A DNA stretch of 64,000 nt, taken from Rhynchopus sp. YZ270_cl-10 (Eukaryota; Euglenozoa; Diplonemea; Diplonemida; Diplonemidae). The DNA lies in assembly GCA_964035575.1 (NCBI GenBank), contig OZ037833.1, forward strand, positions 1,240,001 through 1,304,000, read 5' to 3'. Numbering within the stretch: the first letter of the stretch is position 1; the number at the start of each line of letters is the position of its first letter. The notes under the pieces are model-generated. The model saw nothing but the letters and a program-made list of their open reading frames with translations. It was not told where the DNA came from and did not search any database. This document shows positions 46,849 through 57,500 of this stretch, one piece after another. The position numbers and the translations under genes are program-made.

Positions 46849-47550
46849 ATGTGCACCACTGCACGCGTCGTGATGCTGGTGTGCAGCACTATTGCGATAT
46901 GCTTCATCATTGCAACTGCTGCCGCGGATAACAGTGTGACGAAGGCTTGCTTTGTGTCCCTTAACCATCCCATTGTCTTGAACCCGACGCTGCCTGCGGT
47001 GACTGAGCTTCCCATGCCGTCGACAGGGCTGTTCAGAGGTAGGCAATCGTTCATGTTGTTTGGTGAGTGGATTTCAGGGACGGAAATCAAGACAAAGGAC
47101 CTGGACGAGGTGAGCACGCTCTTTAAGGCGGCACAGGCGTTTGCCATTATGTCTGCAATCACGTTCTTCGTTGCGTCGTGTGTGGGCATGCTGCCGCAGT
47201 CTGTGGGGAGGTTTGCTGGCTTCATCCACCTGTTTGGAGCGTTGTTTGCGGTGATCTGCGGCTCGATCCTGCTGGGTGCAGTGCACAAGAACCTCATCAA
47301 CGACGACTCGCTGCTCCATTCGAGTGACAACGACCACTCCCTCTCTGAGTGCTCCCTGAACTACGGGATTCCGTTCATCTTTGTTGCGGCTGGGCTTGGT
47401 ATCGTGAACTGCCTCCTCTTCTGCCTCACTGGGTGGACTGATGCTGCCCCTGCAAACAACACTGCTGATGGGGAGGCTGTGGCTCCTACTGCACACGTGG
47501 TCCAGGGCAAAGAGATGCTGCCCACTGGGCACTACCCTTCTCAGCACTGA
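46849..47550 (+). CDS. four-transmembrane protein (claudin/amastin-like topology)
   Basis: A single exon of 233 residues. Hydrophobic spans lie at about 7-25, 95-114, 121-145 and 172-194, with a large first extracellular loop holding the sequence SFMLFGEW, a smaller second loop and a hydrophilic C-terminal tail of about 38 residues. This is the layout of the claudin/PMP22 and amastin superfamilies; the LFGEW stretch weakly recalls the signature in the first loop of amastins. I cannot assign it to either by eye. The first span could alternatively be a signal peptide. The start is chosen at 46849 after an A/C-rich leader (AACACAAAACAATG). Nearly identical 227-bp direct repeats lie 117 bases upstream and 855 bases downstream. 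Confidence 0.75.
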   Translation: MCTTARVVMLVCSTIAICFIIATAAADNSVTKACFVSLNHPIVLNPTLPAVTELPMPSTGLFRGRQSFMLFGEWISGTEIKTKDLDEVSTLFKAAQAFAIMSAITFFVASCVGMLPQSVGRFAGFIHLFGALFAVICGSILLGAVHKNLINDDSLLHSSDNDHSLSECSLNYGIPFIFVAAGLGIVNCLLFCLTGWTDAAPANNTADGEAVAPTAHVVQGKEMLPTGHYPSQH

Positions 47551-48405
47551 GTACGTGCAACGCAGACTGCTTGCACATTGTCCCGCTCCTTCCAAGTTGC
47601 GAAACTGTTTTCTCCCCCATGGTCTGTTCAAGCGCTTATCCACGATTATGTTATTTTCCTGTTTGCACTTTTCAACTTCTCTTTTTTTCCTTCCAATTTC
47701 GCGTGATCGCCTCACACCCCTCATACGGCAGATACGTCCGTCTCCCCTTACTTCCTGCTGTTGAGAGGAAAGAGATACACCTCACAACAGGTCAGGAAGA
47801 GTTGGGGTTGAACGTTCATTTGTATCTTCGCATCTTGCCTGCTAATGCACCGTCGCACACAATAGAGCCTTTCTTAACGATTGTATGAAGGTGTTCTAAG
47901 CGAGTCTTAGGTTCATCTTTTTCAATATTCTTTTCTCAATCTTTTCGACCTGTACGACACATCAGTTCGGGATACGTTCCGGCCGTCGTCAGTGTTTTTT
48001 TTATTTTTTAATTTGTTATCACCTGTCCACCTCCACTTTTGAAGATGTGTGCACGAACACTCGTCTTGCAAGGATTTCTTTGTTCTTTGTTTATAGTTTT
48101 GTTGTGGCAGTGTGTTTCATGTTGCATGGTTGACACGCCGTTGCCGTGTGGTGTCTCAGTAATGAAACAGGCTGAAGGCACATACCACTGTGTGGTGCAC
48201 TGTGCATGGCAAGTAGCCACTCATGCTTTTTCACCTTTGATACCTTGGCAACCTGTTTCGTGGATGACCGTAATTATTGCACTGCTTTAGAACAACAGAA
48301 AAACCTCATCATTTCAGTTCCTTCTTCCATTTCTCATCATATGCAACGAGGCTAAGTCGGCCTCACTATGGTCGGATGAAAAATGCCCAGGCGTGGCTGA
48401 GGCGC

Positions 48406-48631
48406 ACTCGGGAATACTTGTCTGCCTCAGCCCGCCTCAGATGCGTTTTTCAGCCAAGCCATTTTTTCAGGCGTGCTGTGCCTCGCTGCATTGTATGATA
48501 TTGCTGCAGTATATTTATGCTGTTTTTCTTATATTGTTCACAACAAAGAAACAGAACAGACCTCGTCTTTTACATGCCCTCTCCACGACTCATATCTTCA
48601 AAGGCTTGTTCAGATCGTTGCTGTTGAACTG
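48406..48631 (+). repeat. 227-bp direct repeat, copy 2
   Basis: Same orientation as 46506-46732. Here the bases just before it (GGCTGAGGC) can pair with GCCTCAGCC inside the repeat to form a 9-bp stem; copy 1 lacks the outer arm. Confidence 0.9.
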
Positions 48632-49398
48632 GGTCATTGGCTTGGTAAGGGGTGGGGTGCGGGCAAGGGTGTGGGTGAAGTGCAAAGCTACTCTCGTGCG
48701 CAGACGGGGAGGGTGGTGCTAGTGGTGCTGATGCTGCCCTCTTGGTAACTCCTGGCTAGGTACTGCATCGAATAGTGAACCACTGCCAACCACGTAGGGT
48801 ATGCAATGTGCACCTAAAGGCGACGGACGTGGTTGAGGGTAGAGACCTCAGCATGCGATGTGAGCATGTCGCACATCTTACATCAAGACCTGTGCTCTAT
48901 CAACGATGGTAATGGCACCCTGTGAGTAGGTTCCTTCATTGGTGCCGAAAGCGATGGCACCTGCCGTGGTCGACCGTCGATGTTAACATGTGTGCTCGTA
49001 AGGACTGCGTGGGGGAGGCGAGGGTAGGGTGGGGTAGGGGTAGGGTGTGGGAGGCTTGGGACAGCTAAGGCAAAGCTAATGTCCCTCCTCCATAGGGACC
49101 AGGGTGGTCTGTGGGGATGTGGGATGTGGGATGTGGGGCAGTCGTTTGTTTTGGGTGTTTTGGCAGTGCCGCTCTGGGTAAGATTGCTGAGGGTGGGAGG
49201 GGAAGGGAAGGGAGGGGAGGTGGCGTTTCACGACCCTGTAGTGTGTTGTACCCATTGCAGGGATACATGCTCACACCTTGCTTCGTTTTCCACGTACCCG
49301 CATCCATACATCTGCAACGAGGCAGTGCGGGTGACGTGACGAGGAGGGGGGGTGCTGGTATTAAGGTTTTGTGGAGGAAGAAGAATGGGCGCCTTGCG

Positions 49399-49494
49399 GG
49401 GGCAGTGGGGCAGTGGGGCAGTGGGGCAGTGGGGCAGTGGGGCAGTGGGGCAGTGGGGCAGTGGGGCAGTGGGGCAGTGGGGCAGTGGGGCAGT
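49399..49494 (+). repeat. GGGGCAGT octamer array, 12 units
   Basis: 96 bases of perfect 8-base repeat end 57 bases before the ORC4-like start codon. The G-rich strand is the coding strand and each unit gives a run of four G, so quadruplex formation is possible. It may lie in the promoter or 5' UTR. Confidence 0.95.
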
Positions 49495-49550
49495 ATGTCC
49501 TCATGCCCATGTATTTTGTTCCTCTTCCCAGATAGCACAACACACCCACC

Positions 49551-51755
49551 ATGGGGGAGAAGATCCTAGACTTCTGGCAGACGAATTGCGTGCCACATGC
49601 ACGCAGCGCAGTGCTGGATCATGACCTGCCGTTGGTGGGCCTGGACGAGGAGGTGGAGGTGGTGCTGAAGCACATCATGAAGTGGAACAACTCATCCTTC
49701 CCGTTCCTCACACTCACCGGGCCGTGCGGGAGCGGGAAGTCCCATGTGGTGTTGGAGGCTTTGCAGCGCATCTACAGACGGCGCAACCCTGGACGGCAGT
49801 GGTGGGTCGGGTGTCCAAACTGCCAGCAGCAGCAGCTCTTCTGCACACCTGACTACAAGGTGCTCCCGCTGCACGCACCAGCGTCTTCGGCAGAGGCGTT
49901 CACGACACTGACGAACCTAATCAATGAGTGCAGGGTTGACGACGAGGAGGAGGCAGCACCACTCAAGCGTCGCGACGTCGACAGCTTGACAGACTACTTC
50001 GTTACCTACCGCAGGCGGCTGCTGCTTTGGATCCAGGGCGACTTCAATAAGACAAATCTGCAGGAGTTCCTCTACGTGCTTACAAACTTGCTGCACAACA
50101 AAGATGCTGTTGCGCGTGTCAGTGTCATCTTCGAGACACGTTCCAAGCTCAGTGTCGACCTGGACGCACGCATTGCAAGCCGCATCAGCCAAGCTTCGCT
50201 CGACTTCCGTGCGGTCTCTGCAGAGCAGATAGCACGCTTTGCCTCTGCGCGTCTCTCCTTCAGCAGCTACTCCGATGCAGTGTGCAGGCCTGTCATCGGG
50301 AACGTGGGTGACTCCGTTGACCGCAGTGTGTCCTACGACGCCTTTGTGGCCAGGGACGTGGCACTGACGGCACGCTTTACGCAAACACACGGCACATCGG
50401 AGGATGCAGCCCACCACCTGGCACGTCACCTCCAGGAACACATGCCGCAGTACGTAGAGCTGCACATCGAGCACACACCGAAAGGGAAGACTGTGGTGAC
50501 AACAGTGCTGTCCTGCTCCGTGGTGCTGTCAGACGAGAAGAAGCTTTCCGTCGACATGCAGACCGGTGAGGTGCAGTGCGAGACACTCAAACGCAAGCAC
50601 AGCAACCCCATGCAGCAGGTGCCCCTCTCCACACAGAAGGGCACAAGCGTGCACCGCAGGGAGCTCTGGCCCGACTACGACAGCAGGATCACGGGGCTGT
50701 GGTTCACAAAGCAGGGTGGCTACGTGGTGGGTGTCGGGCTTGTCACTGCAAAGAGTCCACAGAGCTGCGCACTGCACGCCGCACGCACAGCACGCATGGA
50801 GGGGCTGTGCTCACGACGCACACAACACTCTGCGGTACGTCTGTGGAACTCCATGGTACACAAGCTGTGCACGGCACCACTCTTTCTCGAGAGGCTGCAG
50901 TCGTTGGGCGACTTTCAGGTAGCCGCACAACAGTTAGCTGCGTGGGCCATCCGCCTTGGCAAACCTCTGACAGACCGGGGCACGAACTTTCTCCAGGCAG
51001 CACTACCCTCCATCATGGCAGAAGTACGGCAGGGGGGCGACTGGGCGACAGTCACAGCACGGCGCCTGGCGTTCCACTTCTACACCACAGCACTGTACCG
51101 CAACTCAGCTGTGCCCACCAACACGAACCTCGCTGCACTGCAAATCAACTGTGTCTCCGAAGGCGTGAAGACCTCTGAGTTCCTCGACACCCTGCACACC
51201 GACCTACAACAGCAAGGCGCCACCTATGCCGCAGGCCACGTCGACTTCAGCAGCATCTCCAACTCCCAGATGCTCATCCTCTGCCTCCTCGTACGCCGCT
51301 GCCAGGCTGCCCACGCGCAAGAAATGAAGCGTGCAAAGAAGACGGGCCTCATCCTCGACGGTGTGAACGAAGGTGGACAGGAGGTTGTCATTGACGCTGC
51401 TACGTTGGCCATCAGCGAGCTACATATGGAAGTTGTTCCGAACACGGTTTTGGACGACTTTATTACTTATTTTTCGCGGATGATGGGGCCCGGCGCGCCG
51501 TCGGGGAGGTACAACTGGCCGTACGTCCTGGAAGGCGACCTCTGTGCCCTCCTCGAACAAAACATGATAGCCGTGAGTGGCACGAACATCCGCCGTGGCA
51601 CGCAGACCATGAGCGACGCCAAGGTGACCCTCTCCGTGGACCGTGTCAACCTCGTAGAGTACCTCAGAGCACAGCGCGAGGCTGCACGCGAGTCGATCCG
51701 CCCTTCACAGCTCTTTGCAGTCCTCAACCTTGACCAGGATACGTCACTGCTGTAG
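49551..51755 (+). CDS. ORC4: origin recognition complex subunit 4-like protein with a large insert
   Basis: A single exon of 734 residues; human ORC4 has 436. The AAA+ part (about 20-240) has Walker A GPCGSGKS (57-64). The strand LLLWIQGD (157-164) sits where Walker B lies but lacks the usual Asp-Glu. A stretch ending DARIASRIS (205-213) matches the ORC4 segment with the arginine that contacts the neighbouring subunit. A short insert at 88-98 has C-x2-C-x6-C. The C-terminal 170 residues, from about 563, resemble the ORC4 winged-helix region. Between them lie about 300 extra residues. In this insert, about 313-419 has a pattern like one half of TBP: two strands near VVTTVLSCSVVL, then a GLWF...GGYVV...TAKS turn and an amphipathic helix. 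ORC5 is an alternative but lacks the R-x-x-S-R segment. Confidence 0.7.
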   Translation: MGEKILDFWQTNCVPHARSAVLDHDLPLVGLDEEVEVVLKHIMKWNNSSFPFLTLTGPCGSGKSHVVLEALQRIYRRRNPGRQWWVGCPNCQQQQLFCTPDYKVLPLHAPASSAEAFTTLTNLINECRVDDEEEAAPLKRRDVDSLTDYFVTYRRRLLLWIQGDFNKTNLQEFLYVLTNLLHNKDAVARVSVIFETRSKLSVDLDARIASRISQASLDFRAVSAEQIARFASARLSFSSYSDAVCRPVIGNVGDSVDRSVSYDAFVARDVALTARFTQTHGTSEDAAHHLARHLQEHMPQYVELHIEHTPKGKTVVTTVLSCSVVLSDEKKLSVDMQTGEVQCETLKRKHSNPMQQVPLSTQKGTSVHRRELWPDYDSRITGLWFTKQGGYVVGVGLVTAKSPQSCALHAARTARMEGLCSRRTQHSAVRLWNSMVHKLCTAPLFLERLQSLGDFQVAAQQLAAWAIRLGKPLTDRGTNFLQAALPSIMAEVRQGGDWATVTARRLAFHFYTTALYRNSAVPTNTNLAALQINCVSEGVKTSEFLDTLHTDLQQQGATYAAGHVDFSSISNSQMLILCLLVRRCQAAHAQEMKRAKKTGLILDGVNEGGQEVVIDAATLAISELHMEVVPNTVLDDFITYFSRMMGPGAPSGRYNWPYVLEGDLCALLEQNMIAVSGTNIRRGTQTMSDAKVTLSVDRVNLVEYLRAQREAARESIRPSQLFAVLNLDQDTSLL

Positions 51756-52777
51756 ATATGAAAGCATGGCGGTATATGGGGGGAGGGGGAGAGGGAGGGA
51801 GGGAGGGTACCAAAGAACATCCTACGTCCGTAGCGGCGTTGGGTGAGACAAACGATATTAGAACTGTTAAAAAAAAATGGACCATTTTGTGTTTACAGTA
51901 TTTTTTAATGAAGGTGTCGGAAATTATGTATTTTTATCGGCGAAAACCGAGGGAAAAACTCTGTTTCAATTCCGCAAAACACAATGGGGGTTTCCTTGAG
52001 GGGCACTTCCTTGAATGCTGTGCAGAAGATCTGTGTTACCACCCATGACTCGCATTCTTGAGTTTTGTGGTAGGGTGTCCATTCCGTTTCGTTAGGTAGA
52101 TGTACATGTAGTTCCGTGGCAAAACTTCATTGTTTTTGTTACAAATAAGATGAAACAATTGGTTACAAATAAGATTCAAAAGTTCATGATGCTCCACATC
52201 ATACAACCAGCGACGGCAGGCAGTACCATGTAAAAGAAAGAGGAAAACCTTTTATCTTTACACGGCCACCTCTTCTCTCGGTCTTCCTCGCTTCCCTTTT
52301 CGCACCAGCACAACTCACCCCCCATTTGTCGTCAGAGTCAGAGACGTGGCCTCAAACGCGCGGCCTGCGTCTCCGCATGGCATGCGCCGTCCGCCATCAC
52401 GCGCAAGGTGTTCAGGCGTCTCACCCACGATCTTTTGTTCGTTCCGAGTAGGGTTCACCCCGATAGGCCACCCCACCGACCTTCTTCTCCGGCATTGCGA
52501 AAAAGGCCCTGGTCAGAGTCCTGTCTCCCCACCTGAGGCCTGAGGCTCCAGGGGAAGTCCTTCAAGAACTCCACGCCTTTGACATAATATCTTCACCGTG
52601 GCCCGGTACCGTCACATCGTACTCCCGCTCTAGGCGGAAGGGGCAGAGACCGCCTCCTCTCCTCACCTTCCTGGTCCTTTGGGGCGGGGGTGAACATCTC
52701 TTCCATATACTGATGTCGCTTGCATGTTGTTCGACCCCCTGACCCTCAAACCCCTTCACAAAAAAACAGCGTACACA
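51756..52777. other. intergenic region
   Basis: The first half is AT-rich with a small internal repeat (GGTTACAAATAAGAT-like, 52136-52180). Bases 52320-52740 are GC-rich and partly open in several frames, but no frame gives a recognisable protein; they may be 5' UTR or a decayed exon. The end CAAAAAAACAGCGTACACAATG leads into the SRR1 start. Confidence 0.45.
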
Positions 52778-53671
52778 ATGAGCGATGGCGAGGGTGAGTT
52801 CATGCTCGTCGTCGGCCATGGCAGTCGAGGGCGTGCGAAGGTGAAGAAAACCGGGATCAACACTACTGAGGGGATGTTTCAGGAGCGGAGCACAGATCGG
52901 CCTGATGTGTTTGATGTGGCACCTGCACGGAGGGAGCAGATGTCCGCACCGGAAGCTGCCGCATGCGTCAAACGCATGAAGGCCGAACTGCGCACACACG
53001 CCACCGGCACGACAACACTCGAGGGCCTGCAACGTGCCCTTGCCGACATCACCCACACCACCACCACCACCACCCTCTCCTGCCTCGGAGTCGGCAGCAT
53101 CGTAGCCTCCTCAGTCTCACGCTACCAGACAGCCTTATTCCTTCTCATGGTCGACCTCCTTGCAGACGCACTCAAAGACAAACCTATCATGTACGACCCA
53201 ATCTTCTCCGAAGCGGATGAGCTTGTCTGTGAAACGCTTGGCCTCGCAGTAGGGCGGGAGAACAGCGAAGGGAAGGAGGTGGTGTCGGGGCGCACCGTGC
53301 TGTTCATGCCGCATTGCAGTAGGAGTCTGTACGCGAATTTGCTGAGGGTGAATTGGAGTGTGGAGGCGTTAGGTGCGTTGGTGGTGGTGGGGAACAGCTT
53401 TCCCGACTACCTGCTGCGTGCAGTGTCAAAGGGGGACCGGCAGTCCGTTGCAGGCATGGCTCGTCTCGAGTCTGCCACCTCCTGCGTGCATCTCCCTCGC
53501 TTCCGTCCCTCCACCACAGCCTTCTCAGACACAAGCGTCATGTGGTTTCCATCCGACAAACTATCAGCCATAGAAGCTACAGTCTGGACCACACCCCCAC
53601 CACCACCCTCACAAGACCATGATCTTGCAACAAAGGAGGATACGGAGAAGAAGCGGAAGAAGAGGAAGTGA
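52778..53671 (+). CDS. SRR1: SRR1-family protein
   Basis: A single exon of 297 residues. The SRR1 domain spans about 95-265: LSCLGVGSIVASSVSRYQTA near its start, YDPIFSEADELVCETLG, LFMPHCSRSLYANLLRVNWS, VVVGNSFPDYLL, and DTSVMWFP at the end. These blocks match plant and animal SRR1. The family is tied to circadian regulation and phytochrome B signalling in Arabidopsis and to heme or growth regulation elsewhere, with no settled biochemical activity. The N-terminus (1-90) is basic and variable. The C-terminal Lys/Arg cluster (KKRKKRK) could be a nuclear signal. The ATG at 52778 follows an A/C-rich leader. Confidence 0.88.
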   Translation: MSDGEGEFMLVVGHGSRGRAKVKKTGINTTEGMFQERSTDRPDVFDVAPARREQMSAPEAAACVKRMKAELRTHATGTTTLEGLQRALADITHTTTTTTLSCLGVGSIVASSVSRYQTALFLLMVDLLADALKDKPIMYDPIFSEADELVCETLGLAVGRENSEGKEVVSGRTVLFMPHCSRSLYANLLRVNWSVEALGALVVVGNSFPDYLLRAVSKGDRQSVAGMARLESATSCVHLPRFRPSTTAFSDTSVMWFPSDKLSAIEATVWTTPPPPPSQDHDLATKEDTEKKRKKRK

Positions 53672-54576
53672 AGCGGGGAGGGGTTGTGGTGGGAAAATTC
53701 TCAATTTTTTTTTTTTTTTGTTTTGTTTTTTGTCAGTTAGATTTGGCAATAAGGCGATCATAGTGACATGCCACGGTGATAAGTGGCGTGGTGTGGAGGG
53801 TGGAGGGGGGTAGGTGGTACACCTGCATGAGTACCCAAAACAAAATGCAAAATAGAAAAAAAAAGGGCTTCTACCATTCAGCTACTCTGCAAAGCTTGCT
53901 GCGTCTATTTGCACTCTCTTTTATGGTTTATCCTGTGAAGGAAAAACCGTAGCTGCCAGTCCGTGCACGTGGTCTAGCATCAGTATAACACTTCTATGCC
54001 GTCATCACATGAGGCATCTGCACAAACCATGCCGTTTGGCATGACCCTGCCCCCCTTTTTTGGATGGGGATTTGACGTTTTCCCTGACAACCCCGTGCAA
54101 GACCACACAGGGGATGCTGTGATAACGATTTGTGATACAGGTGACTAAGCGCGAGAGGCGAACGTTCAGATTCAAAACTTTTCTTTAAAAGGAAGTGGGG
54201 CCAGCTAGCTGACCCAGTGACCCAGTCAAGCTAGACCCCTCCCGGTTTCAACGACACCACACGACCACCACAGAGGATACACACCAAGAGGAAAGCGTTC
54301 ACACACACGCCTTTTTCCCTTTTCTTTCCCTTTCCTTTTTTGTTTTTGCTGAAGGGTGCTCTTTTTCTTTCCTCTTTTTTTTGCACCCCTTCTTGGGCCA
54401 TTTGCACCTACACCTGCACTCTCCCTTCACCCACTAGAGGAGTCGCCTGCGAGCAACTCTGCACACACTACACCCTAGAGACCCGGGCCAGAATATTTTC
54501 TTCTGGGTAAAAAAAGCAACACCAACGTGACGTGAAGTAAGAGGAGAACAGGCGTCCCCTCTAGCTAGCGGTAGCA
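53672..54576. other. intergenic region before PP2C
   Basis: No gene is seen. There is a T-rich tract just after SRR1 and a C/A-rich stretch at 54240-54300 (CACCACACGACCACCACAG) that looks like the acceptor context used in this window, so a 5' UTR exon of PP2C may start near 54263. Confidence 0.45.
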
Positions 54577-57500
54577 ATGCCCGAACTCAAAGTAGGCTCG
54601 GACACCTCGCATCTGGGAAGTGGGCTTATTGGGACACCGCCGGACCTGCCGGTCTCGCCTGTGGCTGATAGCGCAAATGTATGGCAAAAAAAAAATACTG
54701 AATTTTGAAAGGCTTAAACTGGTTTGTAAAGTTGATGTGGAAAAATGGACACAAATTAATTTTTGACTCTAAAAAAAGAGTACTTCTTTGCCTTCTTTGC
54801 ATGAGCTCGACTGAGATGCGTTTTAGTACGTTTCAACTGCTCTTCTTTTGTACTACAATTTCTGACTGAGTACACGGTGTTGGGTTATCTTACCAATATT
54901 ATTTTGTCACCTCATGAAATGAAGGAGGAAATAGAAACGAAGCATTTTGAACACACTTTGCGGTTCTAGAGACGAACCGCGCTGCAGAGCCACTCCTCAC
55001 CAAACAGGTCGAGGTGTGTGCGTTTCACCACAAATCTTACACAACCTCTACAAAAATAAAATGTCCCGGGCAGACATGCGTCTGGACGATGTCAAGTGGG
55101 AGGAGATAAAGGTGGTGTCGGAGGTCCCCAAGGGAGCTTTGGCGCCGACGCAAATTCCGGACTGTGTGTTTCCCCAGTGCGGTGAAACACACAGTGACGG
55201 AGAATCGGGCACGTGCCGTATGTGCGGTAGGCGGACGACGACCGCATGCCTCACCGCCAACCTGCAGGCTCATGGGGACGCACTCGACACTTTCTCGGTC
55301 GGGTTCAAGGACACGACGTGGGTTTGTCCCGTGTGTGCAGTACGGGTGCACCAGGGGGTACAACAGTGGGATATGCGTGACAAGAGCGAAGGTAAGGAGG
55401 CGGAGCCAGACCAGCAAGGAGGGCTTCTACAACGGGTAAAGGACCCCGCATCCCAGCAACTTTTCGAAGCTCTTTTGGCGGAGCGGGAGGCACATCGGCA
55501 GGAGCGCGAAGAAATGAGATTGGAGAGAGATGAGGTGACGCGGGGACTGACGGGAACCCTCATCCAGAGGGTGTCGTCATGGTACGGCCGAATGCGCTTC
55601 CCGGCGATGCAACAGATGGCGCGCCATGCCCTTTACGAGAGGTATGGTCGCGGCGCGGAGGACGCAGGTACCGCCGCTTCGGGGACGGAGCACGAGATCC
55701 GCACGCTGTATGGCGTCATTCTTCCCTTGCTCCCTTTGGTGGTGGCCCATCCGGAGGCAAGGGAGGCGGTGCACAGGGGGGTGTTGAGGATGGAGTCCGT
55801 GCGTCTCCGTACGTATTACGGACACGATGCAGCGGTCTTGTGGGAGACCAGGATGCAGCACATCCTGTGTGCGGACCTGACGGAGCAGCTGCTTCGGGCA
55901 GTTACGGCGCAGGCCCAGACCGCGGGGGAAAAGGAGGCCGAGCAGAGGAAGAGGAGGAGAATTGAAGGGGACTCAAATTTTGCGCAGGGAGACGTTAGGT
56001 TCGGACAGAAGGGGGGAAAAGGGGGAAAAGGGGGAAAGGGGGGGAAGGGGAAGAAGTGACAGTCCCACCCACCCACCCATCACGAGGAACTGCTACGGGT
56101 CGAGGGGGAGAAGGTGTTGTGTGCGCAGCAGCCGCAGCAGAACAGACTAAACTACGTAACTGCGACACCAAATCACACCACGAAACAAAATCCGAAGAAA
56201 GCAGATGGCAGCGTACTGCAAAACATACTAAACTTCAAAGATACAACACCAACTCACAACACGAAGCAAAATCCGAAGAATGGCAGCGCATTGCAAAACA
56301 TACTAAACTACAAAGATACAACACCAAATCACAACACGAAGCAAAATCCGAAGAAGGGCAGCGCATTGCAAAACATACTAAACTACAAAGATACAACACC
56401 AACTCACAACACGAAGCAAAATCCGAAGAAGGGCAGCGCATTGCAAAACATACTAAACTACAAAGATACAACACCAACTCACAACACGAAACAAAATCCG
56501 AAGAAAGCATGTGCCAGCGCACTGCAAAACATACTACGGGGAGAGGGGGAGAGGATGCAGGGACGGACGGCGGACAGGGTGGAGACGGGGCTGCAGCGGA
56601 GGTTACGGCAGGAACCGTGCACTCTGGGGAGACCGCGCAGATACGAAGGGGGTCACCTCACGCTAGAGGAGAGGGACAAGATCACCACGAATGCAAACCT
56701 TATCCTCGACCAGGCTTTGGCGAAGAGTACGTGGGGGAACATAGCGTCGTGCTACCGCCGTTTCGCGGAGTTTCGCAAAGCATGGGAGGAAGCCGAAGGC
56801 GTGCTGGACGTTCCGACTGCGATCATCTTGTGGGTATCCAAGAAGCTAGAGATGGACGGCATAGCTCACAGCTCTGCGCTGGCTTACACGTACGCGATCT
56901 CTTCTGCGCGCAAACACCTCTTGGAGAAGCCGGTCGAAAGCACGAAGCTGGACGCTTTCCGGAGGGGTTTACGGCGAATGGGAGCCGAGGTTCCGAGGGT
57001 GCAAGCCATACCGGCGACAAGGGAGGAAGCGGAACAAGCCATGCGAGAGGAAAGCGACCCCGAAGTGCGTCTAGCGATAGGTTTGATGTGGTACGGAGCT
57101 GCAAGACACTCAGACGTGATGAGCATCGCCGCGAGGGAGGTAACGACTCAAGGGGATACATCGGCGATCACCTGGAGAGGAACCAAGAACGATCCCTTTG
57201 GGAAAGGACAGACGACGGGACTGACGCTGGACAAGGGCATGACGCAGCTACTACACAGGGCGAAACGAGGGAACCAGGGGCAACTTCTGCAACACGCATC
57301 CTATTTCAAAGTAGCGAAGGCACTGAAGAAGGTCAACAAGAAGCTGACTCCACACAGCCTACGGCGGGGGGCAATACACAGGCTTGTCACAAGGGACGTG
57401 GAGTTGGAAGACGTGTGCAAGGTGACGCGACACAAGACCGTGGAGGGGCTTCTGCAGTACGCGCCGCTGGCAGCAACGACACTGGTAAAGAAGACGGCCG

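Larger units (their letters stand above)
47551..49550. other. intergenic region
   Basis: No gene or tRNA is recognised. It contains the motif TTTGCACTTTTCAACTTCTC (47661-47690), the second 227-bp repeat (48406-48631), a G-rich stretch near 49010-49060, and the GGGGCAGT octamer array (49399-49494). The last bases before ORC4 (CCTCTTCCCAG, then ATAGCACAACACACCCACC) look like a splice acceptor plus a short leader. Confidence 0.5.

Noticed and set aside
46506-48631. The 227-bp direct repeats as LTRs of a retrotransposon
   Set aside because: The ends are not TG...CA, I see no target duplication, and the interval carries only a membrane-protein gene with no gag, RT or integrase.
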